A stretch of DNA of 64,000 nucleotides, from NCBI GenBank assembly GCA_030445275.1, contig JAUCSE010000034.1:1-64000 (forward strand), given 5' to 3'. Of the stretch, positions 9,167-17,962 are shown piece after piece. The translations under genes and the position numbers were made by a program. Source of the DNA: Mucilaginibacter sp. Lineage in GTDB: Bacteria > Bacteroidota > Bacteroidia > Sphingobacteriales > Sphingobacteriaceae. The notes under the pieces are model-generated. The model was not told the origin of the DNA and did not search any database. It saw nothing but the letters and a program-made list of their open reading frames with translations. Position 1 is the first letter of the stretch. The number at the start of each line of letters is the position of its first letter.

Positions 9167-10582
9167 ATGAGAAACCTAAACAAAATATTAATCACATTTC
9201 TGCTTATCTTAACAACTGCAGCAACATTTGCGCAACAATCTTTTAAAGTAACTTACCAGCAACTAAAAGAATATGAAGGGCTTTATGAGTATTATAATGG
9301 CTCTGAATTAAAGATATCGGCTTCGCCTAAAGATACTGTCCTCGTCGCTATCATCAACCTGAGTACATATCCCTTAAAAGCAGTATCCAAAGATGTTTTT
9401 TTGAATAATGCCAATGTGCCGATCAGGTTTTTGAGGGATGCATCCAATAATATTACGGGTTTTACCGAGGGTAATAAGCAACCAGTTAAGCTCATTAACA
9501 AAAACGTGTCAGTTCCAGAAAAAATGTGGTATCCCAAATTGGGTGCTGATGTTAAAACCTATCAATATAAATACGCCATCCCTGCTGATTTAAAGGACGG
9601 TCTGCAAACCGGAGATGCCAGTATAGTAGGTCTTGATACTACCTTGCTTGATAAAATGATGATCAAAATTGTGCGCGGCCAATATCCAAATGTGCACAGT
9701 ATTTTAATTATAAAAGGCGGCAAACTGGTGTTTGAAGAGTATTTTTATGAATATACCAAGGATAGTTTGCAGGAAATGCGCTCGGCTACCAAAAGTTTTA
9801 TATCAGCATTAACAGGTATAGCCATTAATAAGGGATTTATCAAGAGTAAAGACGAGAAAGTGGTATCCTATTTCCCTGAATATAACTTTGCCAATAATAC
9901 TGATATTAAGAAAACGATCACGATCGAAAATATGCTCACCAACCAGAGTGGTCTGGATTGTGACGCAGCTGATCCAAAAGCGATTGGGACAGAAACTGCT
10001 ATGGACGAATCTGAGGACTGGATTAAATATACATTAGATCTGCCTATGATTGATAAACCAGATGCAGGCGGTAGATATTGCTCCGGTAACCCCATCACGG
10101 TTGGGCGTATTGTTGAAATAGCTACCCATATGCCACTTCCTGATTTTGGTGAAAAGAATTTGTTTGGTCCACTGGATATTAAAGGATATAAATGGAGTTT
10201 TAAGCCCGATAAATCAAGTGTCAACAACTATTGCCAGATCTATCTAAAACCGCGTGATATGGCCAAATTTGGGCTGCTATACTTAAACAAAGGCGTTTGG
10301 AACAATAAACAAGTTATGCCTGCCGAATGGGTTGAAGACTCATTTAAAACACATTCTGTAGTGCAGGGTGTTGATTATGGTTATCTATGGTGGTTAAGGT
10401 ATTTAGATGCGGATGGCGTTAGATATTATGCTAAAACTGCGCAAGGCAACGGCGGACAAAAAATATATGTTTTCCCTGATCAGGACTTGGTTATTGCCAT
10501 AACTGGCGGTAATTACAACAGCCAATCACCCTCTAATGAGTTGGTTAGTAAGTATATTTTGCCTGCATTTAATAAGAAATAA
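9167..10582 (+). CDS. Serine hydrolase (class C beta-lactamase-like)
   Basis: A 471-residue exported protein: signal peptide residues 1-22 (TTAATFAQQ), an N-terminal extension of about 165 residues, then a beta-lactamase/transpeptidase-like fold. The nucleophile motif is SATK near residue 206, and the second motif is probably YCSGN near 303. The ending GQKIYVFPDQDLVIAITGGN fits the HTG-like third-motif region of EstB/6-aminohexanoate hydrolase-type enzymes. It is more likely an esterase or peptidase than a true beta-lactamase. A 50-70 base gap separates it from the next gene, so cotranscription is possible. Confidence 0.82.
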   Translation: MRNLNKILITFLLILTTAATFAQQSFKVTYQQLKEYEGLYEYYNGSELKISASPKDTVLVAIINLSTYPLKAVSKDVFLNNANVPIRFLRDASNNITGFTEGNKQPVKLINKNVSVPEKMWYPKLGADVKTYQYKYAIPADLKDGLQTGDASIVGLDTTLLDKMMIKIVRGQYPNVHSILIIKGGKLVFEEYFYEYTKDSLQEMRSATKSFISALTGIAINKGFIKSKDEKVVSYFPEYNFANNTDIKKTITIENMLTNQSGLDCDAADPKAIGTETAMDESEDWIKYTLDLPMIDKPDAGGRYCSGNPITVGRIVEIATHMPLPDFGEKNLFGPLDIKGYKWSFKPDKSSVNNYCQIYLKPRDMAKFGLLYLNKGVWNNKQVMPAEWVEDSFKTHSVVQGVDYGYLWWLRYLDADGVRYYAKTAQGNGGQKIYVFPDQDLVIAITGGNYNSQSPSNELVSKYILPAFNKK

Positions 10583-10646
10583 AGGTGTATAAGCTGATCC
10601 GAAACAAATTAGCTGTGGCTAATGTTTACCATTGGAAACAAACCTT

Positions 10647-11888
10647 ATGCAGCAGCAAAACTACCCGCCCCAATCTGGTAAAGTAAAACCAATAAGAAGA
10701 ATATTTGGATTACTTTTTCTGATATTTTTAATTGGCGGTGGGTATTTGCTTATCAGAAGCATAATAAATGATACGGCAACATACGCACAACCTGATGCCC
10801 TATTTTATAATGCAGGTGGCCATACAATTATGGCAACGGTAGTAACACATGAATCAGGAGCCAATAGCGGATTTGCTTATAAAGGTGATGGAAAGTATGC
10901 AGAAGCTTTTGATCTGGAAAGCGGTAAAAGATTATGGCGGATTGAGCTTGATGCAAAGGATAATCGTAATGAGGACTTTGGTGATGCAGCCTTATTGGGG
11001 CAGTCGGCTAAGTACCTGTTTTTTTGGCGGAATGAACTGTATGTGATCGATAAACAGACCGGGGATGTGGCTGCGCAGAATAATTATTTCGCGGATGTTA
11101 AAGATAAGATGTTCAAAGAGCAAATTACATCGTACAGGGATGATCGGATTAAGTTTGCCTATAATGATTCATTACAAACTGTGTTATTTAAAGGAAACGA
11201 TGGTTTACTTTATACCATTAACGGGCTTACCTTAAAAACCGGGACCATTAGCATTACTGATCCTGATCACTATTTTAAACGCAACGAAGGAGTAAATTAC
11301 GATAATTTGATAGCCATTGCTTATGATGGTAAACAAAGTCTGACATTACTGGGTGATAAGGAAAATTTGATACTGCAGGCTAATAATACCGTGGAGGAAG
11401 TGCGCCGCCAGACTGTGGAGAAATCGGTAAGAAGGTTTATTTATAGTCATCCTTCTGATAAATTGACTGGTGATTGGAGAAAAATAAGTGAAGCCGTTTA
11501 TATATATGGTGGATTTTTGACTGACCCACGCCAGACCTATCATCAGCCTGCCGATTCATTGACAGGTAATGAAGCTTATAAGTTATTAACCCAGAGCTAT
11601 AATACTGTTAATGCACCCATTCGTTTAAATGATGGCGGACTTATCATTATGCATAAAGTTTCCATGGAAAACACAGCGGCAGTACTGCTTACCGCATTAC
11701 TGCCCGATGGTAAAGTTAAATGGCAAATCAATACCGCTTATTCAGAGATTGATTTGCTTTACAGGCATCCACAGGGTGATAAATTGGTTTTAATGGGAAG
11801 GCCTGCTGGCAAGTATACTTATCCTATGCAACAGGTGCTAATCCTTGATCTTATTAGCGGAGCTACTTATTCATATCCTATTAAATAA
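10647..11888 (+). CDS. Membrane-anchored PA2928-like protein
   Basis: The frame is open from a TTG at 10632, but the ATG at 10647 is preferred, giving 413 residues. One membrane segment lies at about residues 20-40 (IFGLLFLIFLIGGGYLLI), followed by a large extracytoplasmic part with propeller-like repeats (EAFDLESGKRLWRIELDAK; NELYVIDKQTGDV). This resembles PQQ-binding-like beta-propellers and, from memory, the PA2928 family. There are no catalytic motifs and the role is unknown. Confidence 0.65.
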   Translation: MQQQNYPPQSGKVKPIRRIFGLLFLIFLIGGGYLLIRSIINDTATYAQPDALFYNAGGHTIMATVVTHESGANSGFAYKGDGKYAEAFDLESGKRLWRIELDAKDNRNEDFGDAALLGQSAKYLFFWRNELYVIDKQTGDVAAQNNYFADVKDKMFKEQITSYRDDRIKFAYNDSLQTVLFKGNDGLLYTINGLTLKTGTISITDPDHYFKRNEGVNYDNLIAIAYDGKQSLTLLGDKENLILQANNTVEEVRRQTVEKSVRRFIYSHPSDKLTGDWRKISEAVYIYGGFLTDPRQTYHQPADSLTGNEAYKLLTQSYNTVNAPIRLNDGGLIIMHKVSMENTAAVLLTALLPDGKVKWQINTAYSEIDLLYRHPQGDKLVLMGRPAGKYTYPMQQVLILDLISGATYSYPIK

Positions 11889-12042
11889 AATGTGTTACTG
11901 ATAAAAGTAATTAAGCTATATTTAAGGCATAATTACTTTTACAACATATCAAATAAGGATTGCCAAAAATCCGGCCTGTTAAACAGGTTATTTAAAGTGC
12001 TGAGCTTTTAGCGCCAGTGTTTTGCACAATCAATTTTTTTAA

Positions 12043-12126
12043 TTAGTATCAAGTAGTTAGTATCAGGTATCAAGAAAAAAGATACTGATGTTATACAATA
12101 GCATTGTGATGATACTCACTACTTAA
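12043..12126. repeat. Word-built imperfect inverted repeat (TAGTATCAAG type)
   Basis: The left side carries TAGTATCAAG, TAGTTAGTATCAGG and TATCAAG; the right side carries GATGATACTCACTACTTAA, partly complementary. It is a decayed relative of the much cleaner element at 47912-48007. It lies just before the SnoaL-like gene. The rest of 11889-12139 is AT-rich and otherwise featureless. Confidence 0.55.
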
Positions 12127-12139
12127 TTAACCATTACAA

Positions 12140-12973
12140 ATGAAAATTACCAATCTATTGGCCTGTGGGCTTTGCTGCATTTATGTATGCTTATGCCCTG
12201 CCGTTAAAGCAAATACTATTATGGATTCCCTATCAAATAAGCAAAGAGTACTATCATTTTATAAATTAATCGTAGGTCAGCGCAAAGCCGAACTGATCCC
12301 TGAATTTGTGCGCGAAGATTATATACAACACAACCCAATAGTTAAGCAGGGGAGGGCAGGAATTACAGATGTGATCAACTATTTAAAAACATTACCCCAG
12401 CCGCCTGCCGGGGCTAAATCACCTATAATAAGAGCTATACAGGAGGGTGATCTTGTGGTTACCCATTTGGATATTGTATTTATGGGTAAGCGAATGGCAG
12501 TTATTGACCTTTTTAAATTAAAAGAGGGCTTGTTGGCCGAACACTGGGACGCAATACAGGATATGCCCGACCAAACAGGGATGGCTGTAACTGCGACCAA
12601 TGGCACAGCCGAAATTGACGAAAGCGCATCCGTTATTAAAAGCAAACAAGTGGTTGAGCAATTTTATAATGCGATTATTCAAAAAGTTCCTGCTGTTGAT
12701 CTTATAAAGACAGATTATGTTGAACATGATCCTGCGGTAATTGGTAGTGGTAAAAGTCTGGATGCTTATTTGAATGACGATAACAGCCGCCAAATTAAAA
12801 TACACCGCATCATTGGCGAGGGGAATTTTGTGGTAGTTCAATCAGCATTTAAAAAGGCAGGTAAGGCTTTTGTGCTTTATGAAATATTACGGATTGAGCG
12901 CAATAAAATAGCTGAGCACTGGAGTGTAGAGCAGGCTATCCCGGATGGGATAGAGGTAGATGCAATGTTTTAA
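12140..12973 (+). CDS. Exported double SnoaL/NTF2-like protein
   Basis: A 277-residue protein with a signal peptide or lipoprotein-like N-terminus (residues 1-25, Cys-rich: CGLCCIYVCLCPAVKA). Two SnoaL-like alpha+beta cone domains follow in tandem: about 35-145 (YIQHNPIVKQGRAGI ... LLAEHWDAIQD) and about 165-270 (YVEHDPAVIGSGKSL ... KIAEHWSVEQ). Each has the YxxHxP and EHWD/S signatures. The family includes cyclases, isomerases and many proteins of unknown role; the substrate cannot be told. The two domains probably arose by duplication within the gene. Confidence 0.8.
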   Translation: MKITNLLACGLCCIYVCLCPAVKANTIMDSLSNKQRVLSFYKLIVGQRKAELIPEFVREDYIQHNPIVKQGRAGITDVINYLKTLPQPPAGAKSPIIRAIQEGDLVVTHLDIVFMGKRMAVIDLFKLKEGLLAEHWDAIQDMPDQTGMAVTATNGTAEIDESASVIKSKQVVEQFYNAIIQKVPAVDLIKTDYVEHDPAVIGSGKSLDAYLNDDNSRQIKIHRIIGEGNFVVVQSAFKKAGKAFVLYEILRIERNKIAEHWSVEQAIPDGIEVDAMF

Positions 12974-12986
12974 TGCACCTCCAATT

Positions 12987-13063
12987 GTCATTCTGAGCGT
13001 AGCGAAGAATCTGTTCTGCTGCTTGCATGGCTTGCAAATAGATCCTTCGTTCCTCAGGATGAC
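12987..13063. repeat. GTCAT...ATGAC element
   Basis: An imperfect inverted repeat of about 77 bp: GTCATTCTGAGCGTAGCGAA on the left and TTCGTTCCTCAGGATGAC on the right. The inner loop has a second small repeat (TTGCATGGCTTGCAAA). It lies between the convergent SnoaL-like gene and iscA. It is one of at least ten similar elements in this window. Confidence 0.75.
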
Positions 13064-13088
13064 AAATTTAGAAATACGGGGTAAAAAC

Positions 13089-13117
13089 AAAAGAGGCACC
13101 AAATTGGTGCCTCTTTT
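13089..13117. terminator. Bidirectional terminator, SnoaL gene / iscA
   Basis: Arms AAAAGAGGCACC and GGTGCCTCTTTT form a GC-rich stem with T-runs on both strands. It lies 21 bases past the iscA stop and serves the iscSUA operon on minus, and probably the plus-strand gene ending at 12973. Confidence 0.85.
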
Positions 13118-13137
13118 AATATTGTTTATAGTAAGTT

Positions 13138-13464
13138 TTATACAGAGAAGCTTTCGCCGCAACCGCAAGTCCGGCTGGCGTTAGGGTTGTTAAATGCAAA
13201 ACCTTTACCGTTCAAGCCATCAGTAAAATCCAGCTCGGTACCGGCAAGGTACAGGAATGATTTCATATCAAGTGCAAAGCGGATACCCTGGTCTTCAAAA
13301 AACTGGTCGCCTTTTTTCTCTTCGTTATCAAAATCAAGATTATATGATAAACCAGAACAACCACCTCCCTGAACAGAAACACGCAGAAAATAAGAGGCAT
13401 CAAGTCCTCCATCCTGCATCAGGTGATCTATTTTACTTTTTGCTTTTTCAGTTATAGTTACCAT
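13138..13464 (-). CDS. iscA: Iron-sulfur cluster assembly protein IscA/ErpA type
   Basis: A 108-residue A-type carrier that receives Fe-S clusters from IscU and passes them to target proteins. The three conserved cysteines are C36 (GGGCSGLSY), C100 and C102 (TCGCGESF). The open frame extends further upstream to 13512, but that part is repeat DNA; the ATG at 13464 (MVTITEKAK) fits the family start and length. It is the last gene of the iscS-iscU-iscA unit, separated from iscU by a word-built inverted repeat. Confidence 0.92.
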   Translation of the reverse strand: MVTITEKAKSKIDHLMQDGGLDASYFLRVSVQGGGCSGLSYNLDFDNEEKKGDQFFEDQGIRFALDMKSFLYLAGTELDFTDGLNGKGFAFNNPNASRTCGCGESFSV

Positions 13465-13470
13465 TGTTAG

Positions 13471-13587
13471 TAGATTTGAGATATGAGATTTGAGACATGA
13501 GATAAACTCCACCGCAAAACATCAAATCAATAATACATAATAAACCAAACATGAGTCTCAAATCTCACATCTGATATCTCACATCTA
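13471..13587. repeat. Word-built inverted repeat (GAGATATGAG type) between iscU and iscA
   Basis: Left arm at 13471-13502 repeats the words GATTTGAGATATGA and GATTTGAGACATGA. The right arm at 13550-13587 is its imperfect reverse complement (CATGAGTCTCAAATCTCA ... ATCTAA). In the iscSUA mRNA it would fold into a long hairpin between iscU and iscA. The same word family recurs at 18731-18847. Confidence 0.8.
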
Positions 13588-13588
13588 A

Positions 13589-14002
13589 TTAGTGATGTAC
13601 TTTTTCGCTTTCAATTGGCGCTAAGCCATTCTTTACGCGGAAATCATTAATTGCTGCTTTAATTGCATCCTCTGCTAATACTGAGCAGTGAATTTTTACC
13701 GGTGGTAAAGCCAATTCTTCAACAATATCCATGTTATCAATCTTCATGGCATCGTCAATGCTTTTGCCTTTTAACCACTCCGTAGCTAATGATGAAGAAG
13801 CGATAGCCGAACCGCATCCGAAAGTTTTAAATTTTGCATCGGTGATAACATTGTTATCATCAACCTGGATTTGCAGACGCATAACGTCGCCGCACTCAGG
13901 TGCACCTACTAAACCGGTACCAACTTTGTGACTGCTTTTATCCAAAGTGCCCACATTGCGGGGGTTAGTATAGTGATCGATTACTTTATCTGAATATGCC
14001 AT
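13589..14002 (-). CDS. iscU: Fe-S cluster assembly scaffold IscU
   Basis: A 137-residue cytoplasmic scaffold on which [2Fe-2S] clusters are built from sulfur delivered by IscS. The three ligand cysteines are C37 (APECGDVM), C63 (KTFGCGSA) and C106 (KIHCSV), and the LPPVKIHC loop for chaperone contact is present. Length and start are normal. It lies between iscS and iscA in one minus-strand operon. Confidence 0.95.
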   Translation of the reverse strand: MAYSDKVIDHYTNPRNVGTLDKSSHKVGTGLVGAPECGDVMRLQIQVDDNNVITDAKFKTFGCGSAIASSSLATEWLKGKSIDDAMKIDNMDIVEELALPPVKIHCSVLAEDAIKAAINDFRVKNGLAPIESEKVHH

Positions 14003-14105
14003 TTTTTTATAATTATTGAATTAGTGAGTTATTTAAACTCGTAATATTTATTTTTTTAATACATCTGCACATTTGAAATTTGTGCATCTGCATATCATTA
14101 TTTAT

Positions 14106-15317
14106 TTAGTGTTCTGCCCACTCAATTGAGTTAAGGTCAATGCCTTCTTTGAACATTTCCCAAAGCGGTGATAGCTCGCGTAAGTGGGTAACCGATTCTT
14201 TGGTTACTTTAATCGCGTAATCTACTTCCTCTTCAGTAGTAAAGCGACCTAATCCAAAACGGATAGATGAGTGTGCCAGATCGTCTGACAAGCCTAAGCT
14301 TTTCAGTACGTATGATGGCTCCAACGAAGCTGAAGTACAGGCCGAACCTGATGATACAGCCAAATCTTTCATCGCCATCATTAAACCTTCGCCTTCAACA
14401 TATTTAAATGATATGTTGGCAACATGCGGTAAGCGGTGTTCAACATTTCCGTTTACATAGCTTTCTTCCAGTACGGTTAGTTCTGCTTGTAATTTATCGC
14501 GTAAAACTGAAAGGCGTTTTGCTTCGCTTTCCATTTCTAAACCGCAAAGTTCGCAAGCTTTACCCAAACCAACAATACCCGGTACGTTTAAGGTACCTGA
14601 GCGCATGCCGCGTTCGTGGCCACCACCGTCCATTTGTGCTGTTACTTTAACCCTTGGTCCTTTGCGGCGTACGTACAATGCACCAACACCTTTAGGTCCA
14701 TATATTTTGTGTGCTGATAATGCCAGTAGGTCAATACCATCAGCGTTTACATCAACAGGTATTTTACCAACTGCTTGTACAGCATCTGTCATAAACAAAG
14801 CGCCGTATTTGTGTGCAATAGCTGATATTTCTCTAATGGGTTGTATAACACCGATCTCGTTGTTACCATACATGATTGATACCAGGATGGTATCGGTGGT
14901 CATGGCTTGTTCTAAAACAGCCAGATCAACCAGACCATCTTCCTTAACCGGAAGGTAAGTAACTTTGCCGCCCAATTTTTCAACGTGTTTACAGGCATCA
15001 AGCACAGCTTTATGTTCTGTAACGGTTGTGATAATGTGGTTACCTTTATCTTTGTACATTTCAAATACACCTTTTATAGCAAGGTTATCTGATTCAGTAG
15101 CGCCCGATGTAAAAATGATCTCCTTATCAGATGCACCTATTAATTTGGCCACCTGCTCACGTGCATAATCAACACCTTCTTCGGCCACCCATCCAAACGG
15201 ATGGTTACGGCTCGCCGCGTTACCAAATTTTTCGTTAAAATAAGGTAGCATAGCCTCCAGAACCCGTGGGTCCATAGGAGTTGTTGCATTATTATCTAAA
15301 TAAATTGGGATATTCAT
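14106..15317 (-). CDS. iscS: Cysteine desulfurase IscS
   Basis: A 403-residue PLP enzyme that removes sulfur from cysteine as a persulfide for Fe-S assembly. The PLP lysine is K204 ([11 protein letters not shown]) and the catalytic cysteine C327 lies in [17 protein letters not shown] on the long active-site loop of the IscS type. It is first in the iscS-iscU-iscA operon. No iscR-like gene is adjacent; the Rrf2 regulator at 21104 belongs to another pair. Confidence 0.95.
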   Translation of the reverse strand: MNIPIYLDNNATTPMDPRVLEAMLPYFNEKFGNAASRNHPFGWVAEEGVDYAREQVAKLIGASDKEIIFTSGATESDNLAIKGVFEMYKDKGNHIITTVTEHKAVLDACKHVEKLGGKVTYLPVKEDGLVDLAVLEQAMTTDTILVSIMYGNNEIGVIQPIREISAIAHKYGALFMTDAVQAVGKIPVDVNADGIDLLALSAHKIYGPKGVGALYVRRKGPRVKVTAQMDGGGHERGMRSGTLNVPGIVGLGKACELCGLEMESEAKRLSVLRDKLQAELTVLEESYVNGNVEHRLPHVANISFKYVEGEGLMMAMKDLAVSSGSACTSASLEPSYVLKSLGLSDDLAHSSIRFGLGRFTTEEEVDYAIKVTKESVTHLRELSPLWEMFKEGIDLNSIEWAEH

Positions 15318-15338
15318 GTTCTAAATATATTAACAGAA

Positions 15339-15346
15339 CAAAGATA
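15339..15346 (-). promoter_or_regulatory. Candidate -7 element of iscSUA
   Basis: On the minus strand the sequence is TATCTTTG, an exact TAnnTTTG match, 21 bases upstream of the iscS ATG. No TTG is found at the usual -33 distance, so the call rests on the -7 box and position. Confidence 0.45.
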
Positions 15347-15422
15347 CGCAAGTTTTTATTGAAATTCATTTAAAATAAGCCCTTAAATATCAAAGCTGAC
15401 CATTAATTTACAATATTTGGAC

Positions 15423-15824
15423 ATGAATAAAGTAGAGCATATTGGTATTGCCGTAAGCGATATAGGAATTGCAGGTAATATATATGAAAAACTATTAAAT
15501 ACCCCCGTTTATAAAACTGAACTGGTGGAGCAAGAGGGGGTGGAAACTGCCTTTTTGCAAACCGGGCCAAATAAAATTGAGCTGTTGCAGGGCACTAATG
15601 ATGACAGCCCCATAGCCAAATTTATAGCTAAAAAAGGAGAAGGAATACACCATATTGCATTTGATGTCGATGACATTAAAGCAGAAATGGCCCGGTTAAA
15701 ACAGGAAGGGTTTGTGTTGCTAAGCGATGAGCCCAAGCGTGGTGCCGACAATAAACTGGTATGTTTTGTGCATCCCAAAAGTGCCAATGGGGTGCTTATT
15801 GAACTGTGCCAGGAAATTAAATAG
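15423..15824 (+). CDS. mce: Methylmalonyl-CoA epimerase
   Basis: A 133-residue vicinal-oxygen-chelate metalloenzyme that interconverts the (2R) and (2S) forms of methylmalonyl-CoA in propionate metabolism. The metal ligands fit: H7 (VEHIGIAV) and H79 (GEGIHHIAFDVDDI), with the final Glu near 131 (NGVLIELCQ). The frame reaches back to a TTG at 15417, but the ATG at 15423 (MNKVEHIGIAV) is the family start. The mutase genes are not in this window. Confidence 0.92.
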   Translation: MNKVEHIGIAVSDIGIAGNIYEKLLNTPVYKTELVEQEGVETAFLQTGPNKIELLQGTNDDSPIAKFIAKKGEGIHHIAFDVDDIKAEMARLKQEGFVLLSDEPKRGADNKLVCFVHPKSANGVLIELCQEIK

Positions 15825-15854
15825 ATTCAAGAGATAAGGGTAAAGAGATAAGAA

Positions 15855-16265
15855 ATGAGTAAAAATATTGAGGGTCAATTAAGTTTGTTTGAAGCTCAGC
15901 ATAAATTAATTATTACCGAAGATTTAAAATCGTATTTCAGGTCATTTAATGCGAATAAGTACGATCTGGATATGTTTGCCTTTTATGGCTTTGATCAATT
16001 TAAATCAGTCAGAGACGAGGTTGGAGATTATGGTGGGGCACCTAATTACACGAATATTGTTAATGTATTACCTGCACATGAGCGTTGTTTTGTGTTTATG
16101 GAGTATTTTACTCATGTCTCTGTTTATGCCATCCGGTTATATGAGCATTCCTCAAGTATAAATGAGATTTATGCTATTTGTGGAGATAGTTTTAAAGTTG
16201 TTGCTAACTCATTTACAGAGTTTTTAGAATTGTATTTTAGCGAAGATCAGAGCATTTATATTTGA
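15855..16265 (+). CDS. SUKH (SMI1/KNR4)-like protein
   Basis: A 136-residue cytoplasmic protein. The pattern of a helical N-terminus (LKSYFRSFNA), then FAFYGFDQFKSV, a charged middle, and SFTEFLELYFSED at the end resembles SUKH-superfamily proteins, many of which are immunity proteins against contact-dependent toxins. No toxin gene is next to it, so it may be an orphan immunity gene or a housekeeping SUKH protein. The family call is by eye and not certain. Confidence 0.5.
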   Translation: MSKNIEGQLSLFEAQHKLIITEDLKSYFRSFNANKYDLDMFAFYGFDQFKSVRDEVGDYGGAPNYTNIVNVLPAHERCFVFMEYFTHVSVYAIRLYEHSSSINEIYAICGDSFKVVANSFTEFLELYFSEDQSIYI

Positions 16266-16345
16266 TATTTATAATTGCCATATTTAGATTCCTGTATTTG
16301 GGTAAAACTTTTTGCTTTTGATTTTTTAATTTTGACTTTTTTAAT

Positions 16346-16353
16346 TACATTTG
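16346..16353 (+). promoter_or_regulatory. Candidate -7 element of the bL31 gene
   Basis: TACATTTG is an exact TAnnTTTG match, 41 bases upstream of the bL31 ATG at 16395. TTG triplets occur upstream but at 11 and 25 bases rather than the usual spacing. Confidence 0.45.
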
Positions 16354-16394
16354 CGCCTCTTTTAAAAAGTACTGAAGGTAAGTTTATATATAAA

Positions 16395-16643
16395 ATGAAA
16401 AAAGATCTGCATCCATCAAACTATAGATTAGTTGTTTTTAAAGACATGTCGAATGACTACTCTTTCATAACTAAATCTTGCATCGATACGCGTGAGTCCG
16501 TAAAATGGGAAGACGGTAACGAATATCCATTAGTGAAATTAGAAATTTCTCATACTTCACACCCGTTCTACACCGGTAAAATGAAACTGGTTGATACTGC
16601 AGGTCGTATCGATAAATTCCGCACACGTTACAACAAGAAATAA
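16395..16643 (+). CDS. rpmE2: 50S ribosomal protein bL31 type B
   Basis: An 82-residue large-subunit protein. The sequence [20 protein letters not shown] and [20 protein letters not shown] is characteristic of the type B form, which lacks the zinc-binding cysteines of type A (only one Cys is present). A longer open frame from 16275 runs through the promoter region and is rejected. A strong terminator follows. Confidence 0.95.
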   Translation: MKKDLHPSNYRLVVFKDMSNDYSFITKSCIDTRESVKWEDGNEYPLVKLEISHTSHPFYTGKMKLVDTAGRIDKFRTRYNKK

Positions 16644-16669
16644 TTACTTGTTTAATTAAATATTTACAA

Positions 16670-16698
16670 GTCGCCCGATCTATCGGGCGACTTTTTTT
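16670..16698 (+). terminator. Rho-independent terminator of the bL31 gene
   Basis: Arms GTCGCCCGAT (16670-16679) and ATCGGGCGAC (16682-16691) with a very short loop are followed by seven T. It ends 12 bases before the ATG of the next gene. Confidence 0.92.
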
Positions 16699-16709
16699 AT
16701 TTTTGCGCC

Positions 16710-17894
16710 ATGTCTATTATTCTTTTTGACGATAACGCACACCAAACACTGCTACCGCTTACCTATACCCGGCCCGTGGCCGATCTGCGCATAGGTATTT
16801 TGACCATAGCCGAAAAGTGGGCCAAACATTTAAACAGCGATTTTTCTTTTTATACCCTTGATTATTTACAAGCCAAGTTTCCTGTAAAAATTGAAGCCGA
16901 CAATTTATTCATCAATGGAGCTGTTTGTCCTGATGAAAACTTATTAGAGGCTATTGATAAACTGCAAATCGGCCAGGCGCTTAAGTATAACGATCAACTG
17001 TTGGCTGTAAGACTAAACCAGGCTGATGCGGGTAGTTTTGATCTACAGGCTGAGTTTAGCAATGTGGTCGATTATACTAATCTGTTTGTATCTATACGTT
17101 ATCCTGAGGATATCTTCAGGAAAAACGACATAGAGCTGCGCAAGGACTTCTCTTTGCTTACCAAGGGCCGTACCAGCGCTGCTATAAGTTCAACCAATAT
17201 CATTCTGGGTAATGACTTTTTTGCCGAAGAAGGCGCAGTGGCGGAATGTTCATCATTTAACACCACTAACGGGCCAATATATTTAGCTAATAATACGGAG
17301 GTTTGGGAAGGTACCCACATTCGCGGCCCTTTTGCAATTTGCGAACATTCGCGGGTAAAAATGGGAGCAAAAATATATGGCGGCACTACAATAGGCCCGT
17401 ATTCAACTGTTGGAGGCGAGATCAATAATGCGGTGATCTGGGGGTATTCAGCTAAAGGGCACGAAGGCTATTTAGGTAACTCCGTACTAGGCGAATGGTG
17501 CAACATAGGTGCCGACTCCAACAACTCCAACCTGAAAAATAATTATGCCGAGGTGAGGCTATGGGATTATACCACCCAGCGTTTTCGCAAAACAGGCTTG
17601 CAATTTTGCGGACTTATCATGGCTGATCATGCTAAATGTGGCATCAATACCATGTTTAATACCGGCACAGTAGTAGGAGTAGGGGCCAATGTCTTTGGTG
17701 CGGGCTTCCCCCGTAATTTTGTGACCGATTTTTCATGGGGTGGCGCACAGGGTTTTGAAGTTTATGCCATCAACAAAATGTTAGAAACCGCACAAAAGGT
17801 TTTTGACCGCCGTGACAACCGCGTATTTGATGAAAATGAACAAAACTTACTAAAAAAGATATTTGAGTTAACAGAGGAGTTTAGGAGGTTTTAA
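16710..17894 (+). CDS. Bacteroidota-type GlmU-like sugar nucleotidyltransferase
   Basis: A 394-residue protein starting MSIILFDDNAHQTLLPLTYTRP, the signature of the alternative GlmU family of Bacteroidota (TIGR03991 type). It has an N-terminal nucleotidyltransferase-like part, and from about residue 150 a left-handed beta-helix of hexapeptide repeats (GPFAICEHSRVKMGAKIYGG; GTVVGVGANVFG). It is thought to make UDP-GlcNAc for peptidoglycan and lipid A in place of classic GlmU; I cannot confirm both activities from sequence alone. It is followed by tpiA after 68 bases. Confidence 0.85.
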   Translation: MSIILFDDNAHQTLLPLTYTRPVADLRIGILTIAEKWAKHLNSDFSFYTLDYLQAKFPVKIEADNLFINGAVCPDENLLEAIDKLQIGQALKYNDQLLAVRLNQADAGSFDLQAEFSNVVDYTNLFVSIRYPEDIFRKNDIELRKDFSLLTKGRTSAAISSTNIILGNDFFAEEGAVAECSSFNTTNGPIYLANNTEVWEGTHIRGPFAICEHSRVKMGAKIYGGTTIGPYSTVGGEINNAVIWGYSAKGHEGYLGNSVLGEWCNIGADSNNSNLKNNYAEVRLWDYTTQRFRKTGLQFCGLIMADHAKCGINTMFNTGTVVGVGANVFGAGFPRNFVTDFSWGGAQGFEVYAINKMLETAQKVFDRRDNRVFDENEQNLLKKIFELTEEFRRF

Positions 17895-17899
17895 TGTAG

Positions 17900-17917
17900 A
17901 GACGCATAATTGCGTCT
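17900..17917. repeat. Short AGACGCA hairpin
   Basis: AGACGCA and TGCGTCT form a 7-bp stem with loop TAAT, directly past the stop of the GlmU-like gene. There is no T-run, so it is not a standard terminator. It resembles the widespread AGACGCAATT-type small hairpins of Bacteroidota. Confidence 0.5.
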
Positions 17918-17962
17918 TATGTCCTAATTAAACTAAAACACAATCACACAAAACATAACATC

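Noticed and set aside
13465..13512. Longer start for iscA
   Set aside because: The added residues come from a word-built inverted repeat; the family begins at MVTITEKAK.
16275..16394. N-terminal extension of the bL31 frame
   Set aside because: It runs through the -7 box and is hydrophobic and AT-rich; the bL31 type B start [11 protein letters not shown] at 16395 fits the family length.
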